From Strongylocentrotus droebachiensis (lineage: Eukaryota; Echinodermata; Echinoidea; Camarodonta; Strongylocentrotidae): DNA of 64,000 bases. Below, piece by piece: positions 31,306 to 43,200 of this stretch (its first letter is position 1; each line of letters opens with the position of its first letter). The stretch spans positions 361,273 through 425,272 of the forward strand of contig JAVYIG010000893.1 of assembly GCA_035222895.1 (NCBI GenBank), in the 5' to 3' direction. The notes under the pieces were generated by a model. The model was not told the DNA's origin. It saw only the letters and a program-made list of their open reading frames with translations, and did not search any database. Position numbers and translations under genes: made by a program.

Positions 31306-32127
31306 GAAATGGACTATCCAACCGTTTTATCATTCTATCATTGTTATATAAGTCTTTGATTTTGTTATATTGTGTTATTGTTTTTTATGATGATTTTCGG
31401 AAATAAAACAAACAAACAGTTATTGTGGTCCCTGTAGGATGTTGTTACTATCTCCGAAGCACATTACCATTGCTAAGAATTTAGTTCCTGATACGCATTT
31501 CCAACTCCATCTCAGTTGCAAAGCGAACTCTTGAGTCTGTCAATTCGATATGTTTCCGCTTGTATGCAGACCTGGATGTGTAATGTATAAGCTTGTGAGG
31601 CAATAAGAGTTTTGTATTATTATCAAATTCCCTTCATTTCCTTTTAAATGCCATGAACAGTGGCGTAGCATGGGCTCAGTCATTGGGGGGGGGGGGGGGG
31701 CACCACTCGTTAGTCAGCGTTTTTCAAGTTTTTCTTTAGCGACAGCATCCTTTTAAGAGTTAAACAGTTTCGCGTTACCCTAATCTTAATTCATCAAAGA
31801 AGAAGTTTTTTATCCATCGTGCAAACAGACGTACGGTCACATTTTGCGTGAGCGCTGAGAAAGCCTTTTGCCCGAAAATAAACTGTCCGGATCCCAAATA
31901 CTGCGAGCGAGCGAAAAAGGGGCACTTCTATTATGTCCAAAATTGTATCCACTTATCACTATACCCTAGATAAAATGGAGAATCATTGTATTTGGTCATC
32001 TCGTCAACAGAAATCATCCTGATTTATCAAGTTTGAGAGAAACCAAGAGAACGAGGTGAAACAAATACATTTTGTTGTAGTATAAATAAGGTTGAATCGG
32101 GGTGCTATGCTGCCCGAATCGTGAAAA

Positions 32128-32350
32128 TATTGAATTGAATTGATTTTATTGCTTCATCTGTCATACGACACACATTATTTTTCCATTGGTTGAGCAATAA
32201 CATAATTATATAGATCATGTCACAGCAGAATTAATTAAATTATAACAAAGAATTGTAAAGAAGGGTACAATGACAAATATACAATATGTGATTTAAGAAA
32301 ACAGAAGGAAGATAATACACAAAATATGGGGATATTTATAGTCTATATAG
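32128..32350 (-). mobile_element. LINE 3' tail remnant inside the hAT-like element
   Basis: The minus strand ends in CAATAAAATCAATTCAATTC repeats, with upstream A-rich sequence and no coding remnant. It resembles the other antisense LINE tails of this window. Confidence 0.5.
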
Positions 32351-32818
32351 CCTCGCTGATTAAAACTACCCCATTTCTAAATATTGCAAGCGAGGGAAGC
32401 GAGCGATGATAAATATACTTTTACCATATCTTAAATATCATTTCCTCATCAAATACCCGAAATTATATATATTATTTGGGCCTTAAATACTGTTTTGAAT
32501 GAAGAAGATATTAGTTGAATTATGTTTGTTAATATAACTTAAATTTTCTCGCGGCACCCGGTTGCAAAATGTTGTAATAGATGGTCAACATTTGAGGGGG
32601 CAGATTGACCAGGTAGGAAGGGGATTTACCCCGTTGCCCCTTTAGATTGGGAACATTTTGCATTTTAAGTTAAAATGGACACGCATACAAACTCTCTTTT
32701 CCCTAATGCCTTCTATATTTCATCCGTAAATGTATCTCCATTTCTTTCCTTCTCTGCTGTAAAGTACACCAGGGATGCAAATCGGATCACCCCAAAGCAT
32801 ATTTCGATAATCGTTTAA

Positions 32819-33184
32819 AGGTAAAGACCAGTTATGGTCATGCGATTGCATTGTGAAAGAAACGTTGTTGAATCGATCAGAAAATGTTGATCATCTAGCA
32901 TCTAGCATCTGCAAGGTTCTGGAATCATCAAAATGATAAGAAATTTGGCCCATTCTTCGTAAAGTTACAAGCACTATACACAGAAAGATGTATATGGGAC
33001 TACCCTATATCTCTCACAGACCATGAGAGAAACAAATTTACCAAATATATGAATTAGTAGGCGGTTTCCCGGCAAATTTTGTATCATCATGTATTAGTCA
33101 AAACATATTATTTCACATGATTGGTAATGAGAGCTTCCATTTCATTTTTTGAAATTGGGGCGTTTCCAATACTGGTCTTTACCT
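32819..33184. mobile_element. TTAA MITE (AGGTAAAGACCAGT ends)
   Basis: The ends AGGTAAAGACCAGTTATGG and CCAATACTGGTCTTTACCT are flanked by TTAA (32815-32818 and 33185-33188). The internal block GTCATGCGATTGCATTGTGAA recurs at about 46710 and 49855, defining a family. Confidence 0.82.
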
Positions 33185-34026
33185 TTAATGCGCCTTTACA
33201 ACACTTATTCCCAGTTGTACACGCGTTACTGATTCTCATTAAAGAATAATCTTTGAGGACTTCCTTTGAGCGATCTATCTCCTTATATTATCTCATCTTC
33301 TGTTTCCTTTTCCCCTCATCTCTCCCCTCGTTCTTACCTCTTTATTATTTTTTGCCATTCGATTGCGGGGAGGGCATGTGCCCCCCCCCGTAACCCCCTG
33401 TAGCTGCGCAACTAGCCATGAACCTGCGAGGGCGGACATACGCGAGCATCACGGCACTCTGAGAAGTCTCTCATGCTTGGCGCGCAATATTTCAATCAAA
33501 AACATTTTCCGTTCGATAACCCGATGAGAAAATAATGATACCGCGATCTGAATGTTATTAGCCAACTGTCGATCGCTTTTATTAGGAGCGATTCTACCAA
33601 CTCACTCAGTCGTCCTCTAAGTCTCCATAGAGTGATACCAATGTTGTAAGTCGGCGCCATTCTTTTGTTTTGAGGGCAGCTTCTGGATGATACGCGGATA
33701 AAGACCTTTGGAACAACTTGAAACAATTTAAAAGTTACGGACATAAAATCCATGCCAGGAAATTATCCAAGTTTTTCATAATGTATCCCTGATCTTGCTG
33801 TAAAATACGTTTGTTGGTGCATGGCTACATAATATTTATCTTAGCAAGGTGCAGTTCTTGCCAATATACTCAAGGATTTCTACAAAGTTACGGTTAACTC
33901 TCTTGATGTCTATAGCAAGGGATGTTCACCTGTTGATGATATAACTATAGATTGTACGCAACACTACAACCATCCTCGCAAATCTTTATAACACTGATCT
34001 GGTTAGGATACCCAACGTCTTTCACC

Positions 34027-35262
34027 ATGTTGGCTCTAAGATACATACTTGCAGTGTTGATTCGCAGTGTGTTCATGGTACTGGGAATACCTGGGAATGG
34101 CCTCATCATCATCGTCTACTGCAAGAAGCATCGTAAAACAGGAACAGATGTCTTCATTCTTGGACTTGCCATAGTCGATTTCATCGTTTGCGTGAGTTTT
34201 CCTCTGAAAATTTACTCCTATGTGGCCTCGCAGTTTACAAACAACGTCCTGTGTAAGCTGATGCACTTCTTCGTCTTCTGGAACACCTATCTTGGCGTTT
34301 TCTTAACAGCAGTCATCACTGTTGACCGTTACATAGCTGTGTGCAGGCCAATGAAACGAAGAGTATCCCCCAAGCAAGCCATAATCATCGGGTCATTTCT
34401 TGCCTTATTGGCGGCATTTACTGCCATACCCTCCGTTGCTATGACAGGCATTCGTTCTTATGGTCCTGTCTCTAAATGCACCTATTACACAGATGATGTT
34501 GTCTACGCCCGAGTGATAAGCTACCTGAACGACACTCTGTTTTACAGCTGCCTGACTGTGATCACGGTTCTGTATATTCTGATCTGGAGCGCGGTGCGTC
34601 GTCAGGCAAAGGTTCGAGTCCTGAAGTTAGGTGGAATCAATAGTGTCTCTGGTAATGTTTTGCCGAGTCAGGCTTCTGTGATGCCATCAGAGGCTTGGGT
34701 TGAACAAAAGCAAGGAAAGTCTGATGGAACGATTACAAGTCCCTTGGCACTTGCAAATAACGGCTATGTTGAAGAGAACGATACTGGCCAATCCTCAAGC
34801 AATGAGGCCGGGACATCAAGAAACCCGTCCGCAGAAAGTGACAGAGACGGGAGCACCCTTCTTACTGTTGAGCCTTATTTAAAGCAAGGTCCATCTTATG
34901 GCAACCAGCTTGCTCCACCAAGCAGAGCTAGTCCCTGCCCTAGCTCAAAGATCCCATCCCCAAAGGCAGCCGCACCGGCCCCGATCGTCAGGACAAACAA
35001 CAAGACGACCGTCATGATCTTCATCATCACTGTCATATTTTTCCTCTCCTGGATCCCGACCAAAATCTGGGACTACTACCCAAACATCAAATTCACTTGG
35101 GTCCAAACGGATCCAGTGAGATACAACTTGTTGTACACCTCTCTATTCGCTGTGAATCTCAACCAGGTTATCAATCCCTTCATCTACAGTTTCGTCAATG
35201 TTCAGTTCAGGCGGGAATGCGTCACAGTGATGAGACACATCCGACAATGCAGATTCTCATAA
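34027..35262 (+). CDS. Class A (rhodopsin-like) GPCR, intronless, paralogue 1
   Basis: A seven-helix receptor of 411 residues from ATG 34027 (context CACCATG). The frame stays open 25 codons further up, but similarity to the paralogue stops seven bases before this ATG. Landmarks: GxPGN in TM1 (N24), LAIVD in TM2 (D51), disulphide Cys 76, DRY at 100-102 in TM3, a glycosylatable NDT before TM5, a ~105-residue Ser/Pro-rich third loop, SWIP in TM6 where most receptors have CWxP, and NPFIY in TM7. The cytoplasmic tail is ~24 residues with a near-terminal Cys. Only about five residues precede TM1. TM4 lacks the usual Trp. Ligand unknown. Sea urchins carry large, often intronless, lineage-specific expansions of such receptors. 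Confidence 0.93.
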   Translation: MLALRYILAVLIRSVFMVLGIPGNGLIIIVYCKKHRKTGTDVFILGLAIVDFIVCVSFPLKIYSYVASQFTNNVLCKLMHFFVFWNTYLGVFLTAVITVDRYIAVCRPMKRRVSPKQAIIIGSFLALLAAFTAIPSVAMTGIRSYGPVSKCTYYTDDVVYARVISYLNDTLFYSCLTVITVLYILIWSAVRRQAKVRVLKLGGINSVSGNVLPSQASVMPSEAWVEQKQGKSDGTITSPLALANNGYVEENDTGQSSSNEAGTSRNPSAESDRDGSTLLTVEPYLKQGPSYGNQLAPPSRASPCPSSKIPSPKAAAPAPIVRTNNKTTVMIFIITVIFFLSWIPTKIWDYYPNIKFTWVQTDPVRYNLLYTSLFAVNLNQVINPFIYSFVNVQFRRECVTVMRHIRQCRFS

Positions 35263-37417
35263 GAAATGGTTTTATCCTCTTTACTTTCCGCTTACACGTT
35301 CATATTCTTTAACTCGATTACTTAATCACAACCTTCCTTCTCTTTCACTTCATCTTCTTGTTTCTTATTTTCCTCCTTCTCCTGCTCCTCCTACTCCTTC
35401 CTTGTCTATTTGTTTTTCCTCTTGTCTATTTCTTCTTCTCCTTCGCCTTCTTTTTAGCTCCTTTAAAGTGTTAGGGGCCCCAAAAGTCGCGAAAAAATTA
35501 AAATATTTCACTTATATGTTATGTGAAAGAGAATGTTATCTAACACACAGTTTTACAGGGATTTTCAAAATAAGTGTGTTTGAAGCCGAATATTGATGAA
35601 AGAATACAGAATTGAGGTTTTGTGTTGTACGCAGAAAACCAAATTTTTGTATTCTTTCATCTATATTCGTCTTCAAACAAATCTATTTTGAGCATCCTTG
35701 CATAGTTCAGTGTTAAATGTCATCCTTTTTCACTTCATTGTTCAATTGAAGTGAAATTTAGCCACCAAATTTGTGGGGCTCCCAACTCTTTAGAGAGGCT
35801 ATAACATAATCTCCATCCTCATCCTCTTCTTCTTTTAGGCCAATGTAGTCTGTTTCTGGTGTATTGTTTGCAGGTACTGTATGGTGTGGAATTGTAAATT
35901 GCATTTATTTCATAAAATGATCCGACTCTTAAATTGCATACTGTCTTTTTACCTTCTTATACAATATCGTTATAGGCGTATGGTACACGCTTTTAAGTAA
36001 TGAACCATAATTTTGTCACCATTATTGATTGTGAATGTTTAAAGAGAAATATTGTGTGAAAATTTTGTATATAAATGTGCGTTTGTATTTTCAGGATGTC
36101 ACAATCCCTTTCACAAGGGAAAGGGCGGAAACAGAAAGCTGTATATTTTGTGTTGATCACGATCTGCATTGTTATTAATCATGAAGCATTTTTGTACCTG
36201 GTACCGTAATCGGTTGCACTGTTGGATTCAGGGGACAGCAACCGACCCATGCTCTCTTTTAAAAGTAAAGAAAATCATGGCAATCTTACAGTACTATATT
36301 TTAAAAATGTGCCCCACACTTTCAAGTTATCAACCCAAAAGACGCTTAAGAAGTTTGATAACCCTTTGAGATCATTATCACCTTTAATAAAGAGAGGTTA
36401 TCTTTGGTCATGCTCCATTTTTTGTCGGGTCGAAGTGGGAATTTTTATCGGAATTTTGTGTCCGCCAAACGTTACAGAAAACCAGGATCTCTCTCTAATT
36501 TATTCCAGCGTGAGGGTAGGCATTAAGGTCGCTTTATCTCTGCAAGACAGGTGACGCCAAATGATCAATAGTAAGCGTGCGTGATTCTCTTAGCATTTAG
36601 GATGGAAGACGTGTTTTTTCCTTCAGCGACATATTTTTATTTTTGTTCGTCGAACAGGCATATTGATTGATTTATTTATAAGACGGTAAAAACAAGTTTA
36701 GCTAATGGTTTACAAAGGAGCCGCGTAACAAGTTAATACAATCAAATATGCAATATCGACAAGTTATTAAGACGTTGAATGTGAGCCGAGAAAGTATATC
36801 AGTGTTTGATGTTACAGTATATACATATAATTTGGTGTAAAGTATGTTCTAATTGAAAAGTTGTAAGAATAGAATTTTGCACTAAACTATACCCTTAAGG
36901 TGATAATGGTATGGAAAGTACACAATTCAATTTAGGAGGTAATAGCAAGTGCTGGTAATAACAGGTAAATAAATCCTCATCGAATAAAATGAAAACTACG
37001 AAAATTGCTAAAAACTACAAATAAATATTTACAATGGTTTGGGGAGAACTTGTTGCGTTATGAGAAATAACGAAATCGATCTATTTGTCTATTTGAGTAA
37101 TACTGGCCTCGAATGTGTTAAATGAAAATTGTTAGTTGACCTGTCAGTGAATTTGATTTCAAACAACTTTCCGTTAGTTTTATATTTCGCTGGTTTTAAA
37201 CAGTGTTTATTTTTTCAACCACGAAAGAAGTTTAGTTATATTTAGAATAAGGTTAATTTCGTGAAAACAATATATTAGAAACCGCCATGTATTTTCATAA
37301 GAAATAAATATTTCAAAGATAACAACACATCTTTCTTCCTCGCTCTCTTCGATCGCTCGCAACATTAAGAAATCATGATTATTTTAGGCAATTAAGTGCC
37401 TAAATACCTTCATATCA

Positions 37418-37563
37418 GGGGGGCGTTTCACAAAGCCTATTTTCAATTACAAATGACAAAAGTCAGTGACAAATCTGCTGATAACCAGTCAGAAGCAAGG
37501 ATTTCAGTAGCTTATAACAAAAACTTTGTTAATACTAATGACAAGTTTTGTGAAACGCCCCCT
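37418..37563. mobile_element. GTTTCACAAAG-type MITE, intact reference copy
   Basis: The 146-bp element has inverted ends GGGGGGCGTTTCACAAAG and CTTTTGTGAAACGCCCCC-like. The interior (CAAATGACAAAAGTCAGTGAC, GCTGATAACCAGTCAGAAGC) is shared with 1395-2262. A 73-codon frame across it is not a gene. Confidence 0.8.
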
Positions 37564-37858
37564 TGGGCAACAAGGTGCCCGATATCCAACTTGACATATT
37601 TTTCATATCGAAATTAGTTTTTACTACGCTCCTCCGCTTCAACTGCACGCAACATTTAGAGGCAGGAAATTGTTGGTAACGAGATACTCGAATATTCTCA
37701 TATTCCTGTATCGAGATGACCTATTACTGCCTATTAAAATGATCCGAATTACTTAGAATTAGTTTCGTTAATGGAACGCTACCATAACAGAAATCAATAT
37801 TGGTTAGGCATGACGCATGGAGACATTATTACAACCCGTTGCACACAATGCGCCAATA

Positions 37859-38018
37859 CGGGCTTTTAGATTTGAACGACGAGAACGTGCACTGCTCGTG
37901 TGACATCCTTTTAAGGCAATGTGTCGTCACTGCCAGTGCCTTAAAAGGACATCACATTGCCTTAAAAGGATGTCACACATCGCAGTCCACATTCTCGTCG
38001 TGCAAATCTAACAGTCCC
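37859..38018. mobile_element. TA-flanked hairpin MITE
   Basis: The ends CGGGCTTTTAGATTTG and CAAATCTAACAGTCCC are bordered by TA. The interior is a near-palindrome with repeated CCTTTTAAGGCA / TGCCTTAAAAGG motifs. It directly abuts the next element. Confidence 0.8.
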
Positions 38019-38020
38019 TA

Positions 38021-38352
38021 AAGCTATGGTCACAAATCTGAGCAGCGACCGGCCGATCAGTAGCCTGCTCGGTCGCTGCTGGAATTAGGCATCGCCCAGC
38101 GATTAGGTCGGTGCCCGGGCGGCGACCTACCAGGCACCGAGCGTATTTTGGGCAGCGAGTGAAAAGTGAGCAGGCGCCGCCCAAATTTTAACTCCGCGCT
38201 AAAACTTCAGCGGCGACCGAGCGATGCCCTAAAATCGAGCGGTGCCTGGGCGGCCGCCGCTCGGTGGCCGGGCAGCTGCCGGGCAGAATTGGTTAAAAAC
38301 TCGCCGCTCGGCCGCCGAGCAGCCTACTTTTGGGTAATGTGACCATAGCATT
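38021..38352. mobile_element. GC-rich MITE (GCTATGGTCACA ends)
   Basis: The ends GCTATGGTCACA and TGTGACCATAGC are inverted repeats. The interior is strongly GC-rich, with many GCGACCG, GCCGCTCGG and GGGCGGC motifs in both orientations, so it can fold heavily. It resembles the GGTCACA-ended elements at 17591 and about 25170. Confidence 0.75.
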
Positions 38353-38744
38353 AGAGCCTGACGTACGACTGCGTCAGCGATCTGCACGGTCTTTTGACGC
38401 TCCGTGTGGAATTGGCTTCGTCTAAATGTGAATGGACAAATGAAAATGTACAATGGACATATTGCTTTGAATATCTGGCGTATTCACTAATTGCCGTCGC
38501 AGGCTGAATTGACGCAGGAATAAAGACAGTGAAATGACGCCTTGTGTACAACAGGCATACTAAAAATGTATAGTGACATTTGTATCTTGTTTTTAAAAGA
38601 GGAGTCCACCCTGATCTTGAGTTGCTTTCAATAAAATCCGAATTAAAAAAAAGTTGTAATCAATCAAACACAAATTGGGAACTATCGGGAAATTCACGTA
38701 TTTTTTCTCTCCCATGTTTGCTCTGTGGTGAAAACAATTTGTTA

Positions 38745-38860
38745 TTGAATTGAATTTTGAATTTGAATTTATTTTCCACAAAACATGAAAATAAAATTTT
38801 ACATAATGATACATTTACACTAAAATGAAGTGGAGGGATAACAAAAGTATAAATGCTTTA
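38745..38860 (-). mobile_element. LINE 3' tail remnant
   Basis: The minus strand ends in AATAAATTCAAATTCAAAATTC repeats preceded by AT-rich 3' UTR-like sequence. No coding part. Confidence 0.45.
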
Positions 38861-39678
38861 ATCTATCTAGGTAATCCCTTTAAACATACTTCCATTTTCT
38901 CTACAGAAAAAAAATCATACATGTCCCCATTAGTCATTACTGAACAAAAGAAGGTGTCAAACGATTTAAACGTCATCAGCTCTTAAATGATTGATGCTGG
39001 TTAGAACTGGTAACAATGATAATGCAGATTATTGATGCGGTACATGTACATTGTATAAATTATAGGCAATTAAACAGCTTCGAATAAGATTCATAAAAGA
39101 AAGAGAAGCGACTCATAGGATAACGGTATAAACATGGGCGTAGATCTGTAATTGATACCTATTGTTCAGGGGGGATGATCTATTCATTTTTATTCAAGTA
39201 AACCGAAACTTTAAATTGAAAGCTATGTTGTTACAGTAAGGCACATTTTGCATAAAAATGCCCACTGGAATAAAAAACGTAATTACTTTAAACGAATTTT
39301 TAGGGTTAGTTAGAACCACACAATTTCCCCAGACTGTAATTAGTTCGCAATTCTCTTCAAACATAATTATTGACGGTTAGGAGTTTAAGCTTCATTGTAA
39401 AAAAAATGGAAATAATGGCTAATGATTGGTCTCCTCATTAAAGGTGGCTCAAGGACTTCCAGTCATGCTCAAGCATACAATACCACATTTAATGTTTTTG
39501 ATATCACTATCAATCATCAATTTGCTATGATTGATATCTTCTTGCTTTATAGAGGGTATACATTGTCCTCATGCTAAAAATACAGCACTCTGAATTTTAA
39601 TATCACTACGATCAATTTGCTGCGATTAGTTTCTTTCTAATTGTATAGAGTGCATACCTTGTCATCATGATAACAATA

Positions 39679-39791
39679 GGGACTTTTAGATTTGCGAGGA
39701 CTGAGACGTGTGACGTCCATTCAAGGCAGTGCATTAAAAGGACGTCAATCGTAGCAATCACCATAAGTTGTCGTGCGAATCTAAAAGTCCC
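39679..39791. mobile_element. TA-flanked hairpin MITE, short copy
   Basis: The ends GGGACTTTTAGATTTGCG and CGAATCTAAAAGTCCC are bordered by TA (39677-39678 and 39792-39793). At 113 bp it is the shortest of three copies. Confidence 0.83.
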
Positions 39792-40039
39792 TAATAAGAC
39801 ACTCTGTTTTTCAAGATTAGCGTCATCAATTTACCATGATTAATTTCTCTAGGCTTTTGTAGTAGGTATAGATTTTCACTGTGCATTAACAATGCAAAAA
39901 TAGATTTAACGAACCTTGCTTCTATTCAATATACTGATGAATCCACTGGGCATGCGCGAAGTTTGTCCTTGTAAATCAAATCTGGATGAAATCTTTATGA
40001 AGTCAGTTCAATGTTAGACTTTGGGGCCACAAGTTACTT

Positions 40040-40250
40040 TTTATATCAATATTATTATTATTATTATTATTATTTATTCATTCATTTGACCAAAAATAAA
40101 AAGTAATGGCAAAAGTAAATAGACATAATATTAATATGAAAACAAATTAAAGGAATGGGAGCAACAAGTGGATCAGGGTGCACAAAAGTGAAATGCAACA
40201 CTGTTGCCTGGGGGCATGTGCCCCACACTTGCTACTCCCAGTATATTTAC
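40040..40250. repeat. (ATT)n followed by LINE-tail-like sequence
   Basis: A run of ATT units (40045-40080) is followed by A-rich sequence with GCAACACTGTTGCCTGGGGG and GTGCCCCACAC, which looks like an antisense LINE 3' end. No coding remnant. Confidence 0.4.
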
Positions 40251-43200
40251 ACATTAAAATACCTACTCTGAATATTGCATATACGTGAGCATTGACATCA
40301 AACAATTATACACAATTCAGAAGGTCAAATATTATTTGACTAAAAGGAATGTATGTACTAAGTCTAGATGTCAATATTATACTGAGGAACTAAAAAGGCC
40401 TAACATTAGAAGCAAAATTAATAGTAATTTACAAAAAAGAATGTAAAAGGGGCTATTATAATAACATATGAAAAACGTACATTTCTAAGGACAAAGGATG
40501 CAATTATTATCGTATACAAAAACAGTAAAGGTCTAATTAAAGAAACTGGAGAGCGAATAGTCAACGTACAGTTATTACTTGTCTAGAACTCCATCTTTGT
40601 AAATCTGGATATTTCCAATTCATTTCAAGACACGTGCAATTCATATATTTATAATGTATGTCTCGATGTGTAAATATAATTAGTGTGTAAAGTCAATCTG
40701 TCAGGACTTCTTGACGTCATAAAGCATTGCTATTCCTATTCGTGGATGGAACATAATCGAAAAGGCTTTCGTCAAATCAACCCAAGGGTAATTGCAATAC
40801 CCTGTTGTGTATCTACTAAAAAATATGTTAGGGTTACATAATTAAACATCATGGTAATGGTCACATATTTCAAGATCCAATAGATAAGGCTATCGAAATT
40901 GCCTCAGGGTAAATTAATTTTCGACCGTCTATTCGATGGCGATGTAGTAGATGCTTTTTGGGTATGAAATACCTTGTAACACCTTTTTGCATAAAGAATG
41001 GCATAAATTTATGTTTAATTACTATCTTTGTCTAAACACAATCGTCCTGTGCTGCACGCACGAAACATGAGTACCTTAATGTTCAGTACTAATGCCACTT
41101 CTATTCGTTGTTTTCACAAAGCGTTATTTCACAAGCGATTATAAATTCAGGTATATGAGCTGTGTCACTATGATTATAATTATACCCCCGTCCTGTGATG
41201 GCAAATGATTCGGTAAAACAAATTGAATACTCATAATATTATCAGAGGGATGCTTCAAATGATGACGGCCACTGTATATGAACATGGCATTTCACTCGTC
41301 TAATTGCATAAAAGATAGGCAAGTGCTGCTAATTAATTTTAATTAATACTGCCATCAACGAATGGTAGGCGCTGAGGTATGGGCCATATCCTTTCCCTAT
41401 CTTATATTGACATGCGCAGTAAACAAAACACTAGTACGTGTGTTGACGTATCGTGTGATATCTCGTTGCACACGAGACATAAGACCGTGCAATTGGCTGG
41501 CGCAGTCCAACGCAAGTGACGCATTGTTTGCAGTAGCCTATTATAGAGATTGTGGGAATTCCATTTTCAGAAGCTTTAACGTCAATTTTTATACTTTTCC
41601 CCATCTTTTTTTCTCTTCTTCCTCCTCCCCTTGCTGCCTTGAAATGAATTGATCTCGGCATAGCTTAGATTCGAGGAGAGATGATTTAATTTGGGTAAGG
41701 TCTGGAGTATTTCAATGTACCTGATGTATCAAACTGGCAATACAGGGGGACAACACTTGGTTATTCATAAGACTGTACGTTATTACACTGTTATCATCAT
41801 TATCATTATTCACAAACTATTGTCGAATCACCTCAGAAAAATGGAGACAGTATAATTATAGAAAGTCGACCAGACGCGAATCCGCTCCCCCTTTTACTCC
41901 TTTCCCTCTTTTTATCTTTGACTACCCCCTCCTTATTCCCTTATTTTCACCTGTAATAAATGCTTGTGTGTTTTTTAAACCAGAAACTGTTTTTGTTTTG
42001 TTGACATTTCAGGCCAAGAAATGAAAAATGCACGAATGAGCAAATTTTGTTCCCATAACGACGCTCTATACACTAACTCTTTCGTTTGCATTTGATTTCC
42101 AGCAAGTCTTTGTGAGGTTGATTTTATTTTACTGGTTCAAACAATCTCTCTACTGCAGGATGAATACAGAATGAATTATATATAGCCATGTTGTCACGAC
42201 ATACGATGCCAATACCAGAACTGAAGATTAGCTTTAAGTTGCATGACCTTAACATTTAATCAGTCTGCCTTGTATGCACAATTTAATTCTTAATTAAAAC
42301 GATTGAATAACATTCAGAAATAAAGCGAAAGGTGATATAATCGAAGTTTTTATTGGTAATCTTGGTGTATGTTTGCCTCATAGCATCTGAACAATGATAT
42401 AGTGATAATCACCAACACGCACTCCAAATGATCGGGTACACCGCCTTGTTGATTGCTTAAATGTAGCATTTCTCACAATTGTACAATTGTTTAAAAAATA
42501 ATTGTTTTAACTAAATAGAGAAATTAAAGACACCATGCACATTCGGCATCCATTTCCTATTTAAAGCAAGTAAGGAACATACGATGCAAGTTTTAACAAA
42601 ATAATAATAGCAAAAATGTATACCACACTCACCTTATTACAAATATGTCCCTTTGAGCTGCTATAGTGAGTAGGAAAGAAGGGGTAAGGAGGGGGGGGGG
42701 GGGGTGATACTCTCTGCATAGTTCCTTGGATGGAATTGAACTGATTTACACAGCAATGAATCGAATAAGATTTCTTTTTTCAAAAGCACTTGAAAAAAGA
42801 AAAAATTGATATGATACCATTTTATATACATGGCATTATCACAACTACTAATGCCTGTGGCCTAAATACAGCCATGATATATGTAGCGAGCATGATGATT
42901 GGATGTACAATGTAGATAATTATGATCTGGTGCATGTTATTCTGTTATTGTGTTTTTCCTTTTTCCTTTATTCAGTTGAAGACCAAATCATACATTCAGT
43001 TTCCATTATGTGCCTTTGATTTTTGTATACCTCATCATCTAGTCGCCAACGCTTATTCAAAAACATACAATGCCAACAAGAACAACATGATGGGTTGATA
43101 AAGACCTCAACGCTCTCCTTTGTGTAATGTGTCATAATGTCATTTGCATTTCGTCTTCTTTCCCATCAACTACTCAACCTTCGAAAAGCATCGATCTCCC

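Larger units (their letters stand above)
26701..31418 (+). mobile_element. Apparently complete CR1/L2-group non-LTR retrotransposon
   Basis: The element carries ORF1 (26842-27684), a 134-bp spacer, ORF2 (27819-30938) and a ~480-bp 3' UTR ending in an AACAAACAAACA tail at about 31418. Both frames are uninterrupted, suggesting a young or recently active copy. The 3' UTR holds a perfect 10-bp hairpin (31283-31305). The 5' boundary is not defined; 26701 is an arbitrary point in sequence that may be 5' UTR. No target duplication was identified. Confidence 0.85.
31658..33414. mobile_element. hAT-like element with 8-bp target duplication
   Basis: The left end CAGTGGCGTAGC and right end GTAGCTGCGCAACTA (imperfect inverted repeats with G-run and C-run next to them) are flanked by GCCATGAA at 31650-31657 and 33415-33422. 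The 1757-bp length includes two later insertions: a LINE tail at 32128-32350 and a TTAA MITE at 32819-33184. No transposase frame. A related copy lies at 45207-45875. Confidence 0.82.

Noticed and set aside
34600-34625. GGTTCGAGTCC resembling a tRNA T-arm
   Set aside because: It lies in the GPCR coding sequence and no other tRNA arms surround it.
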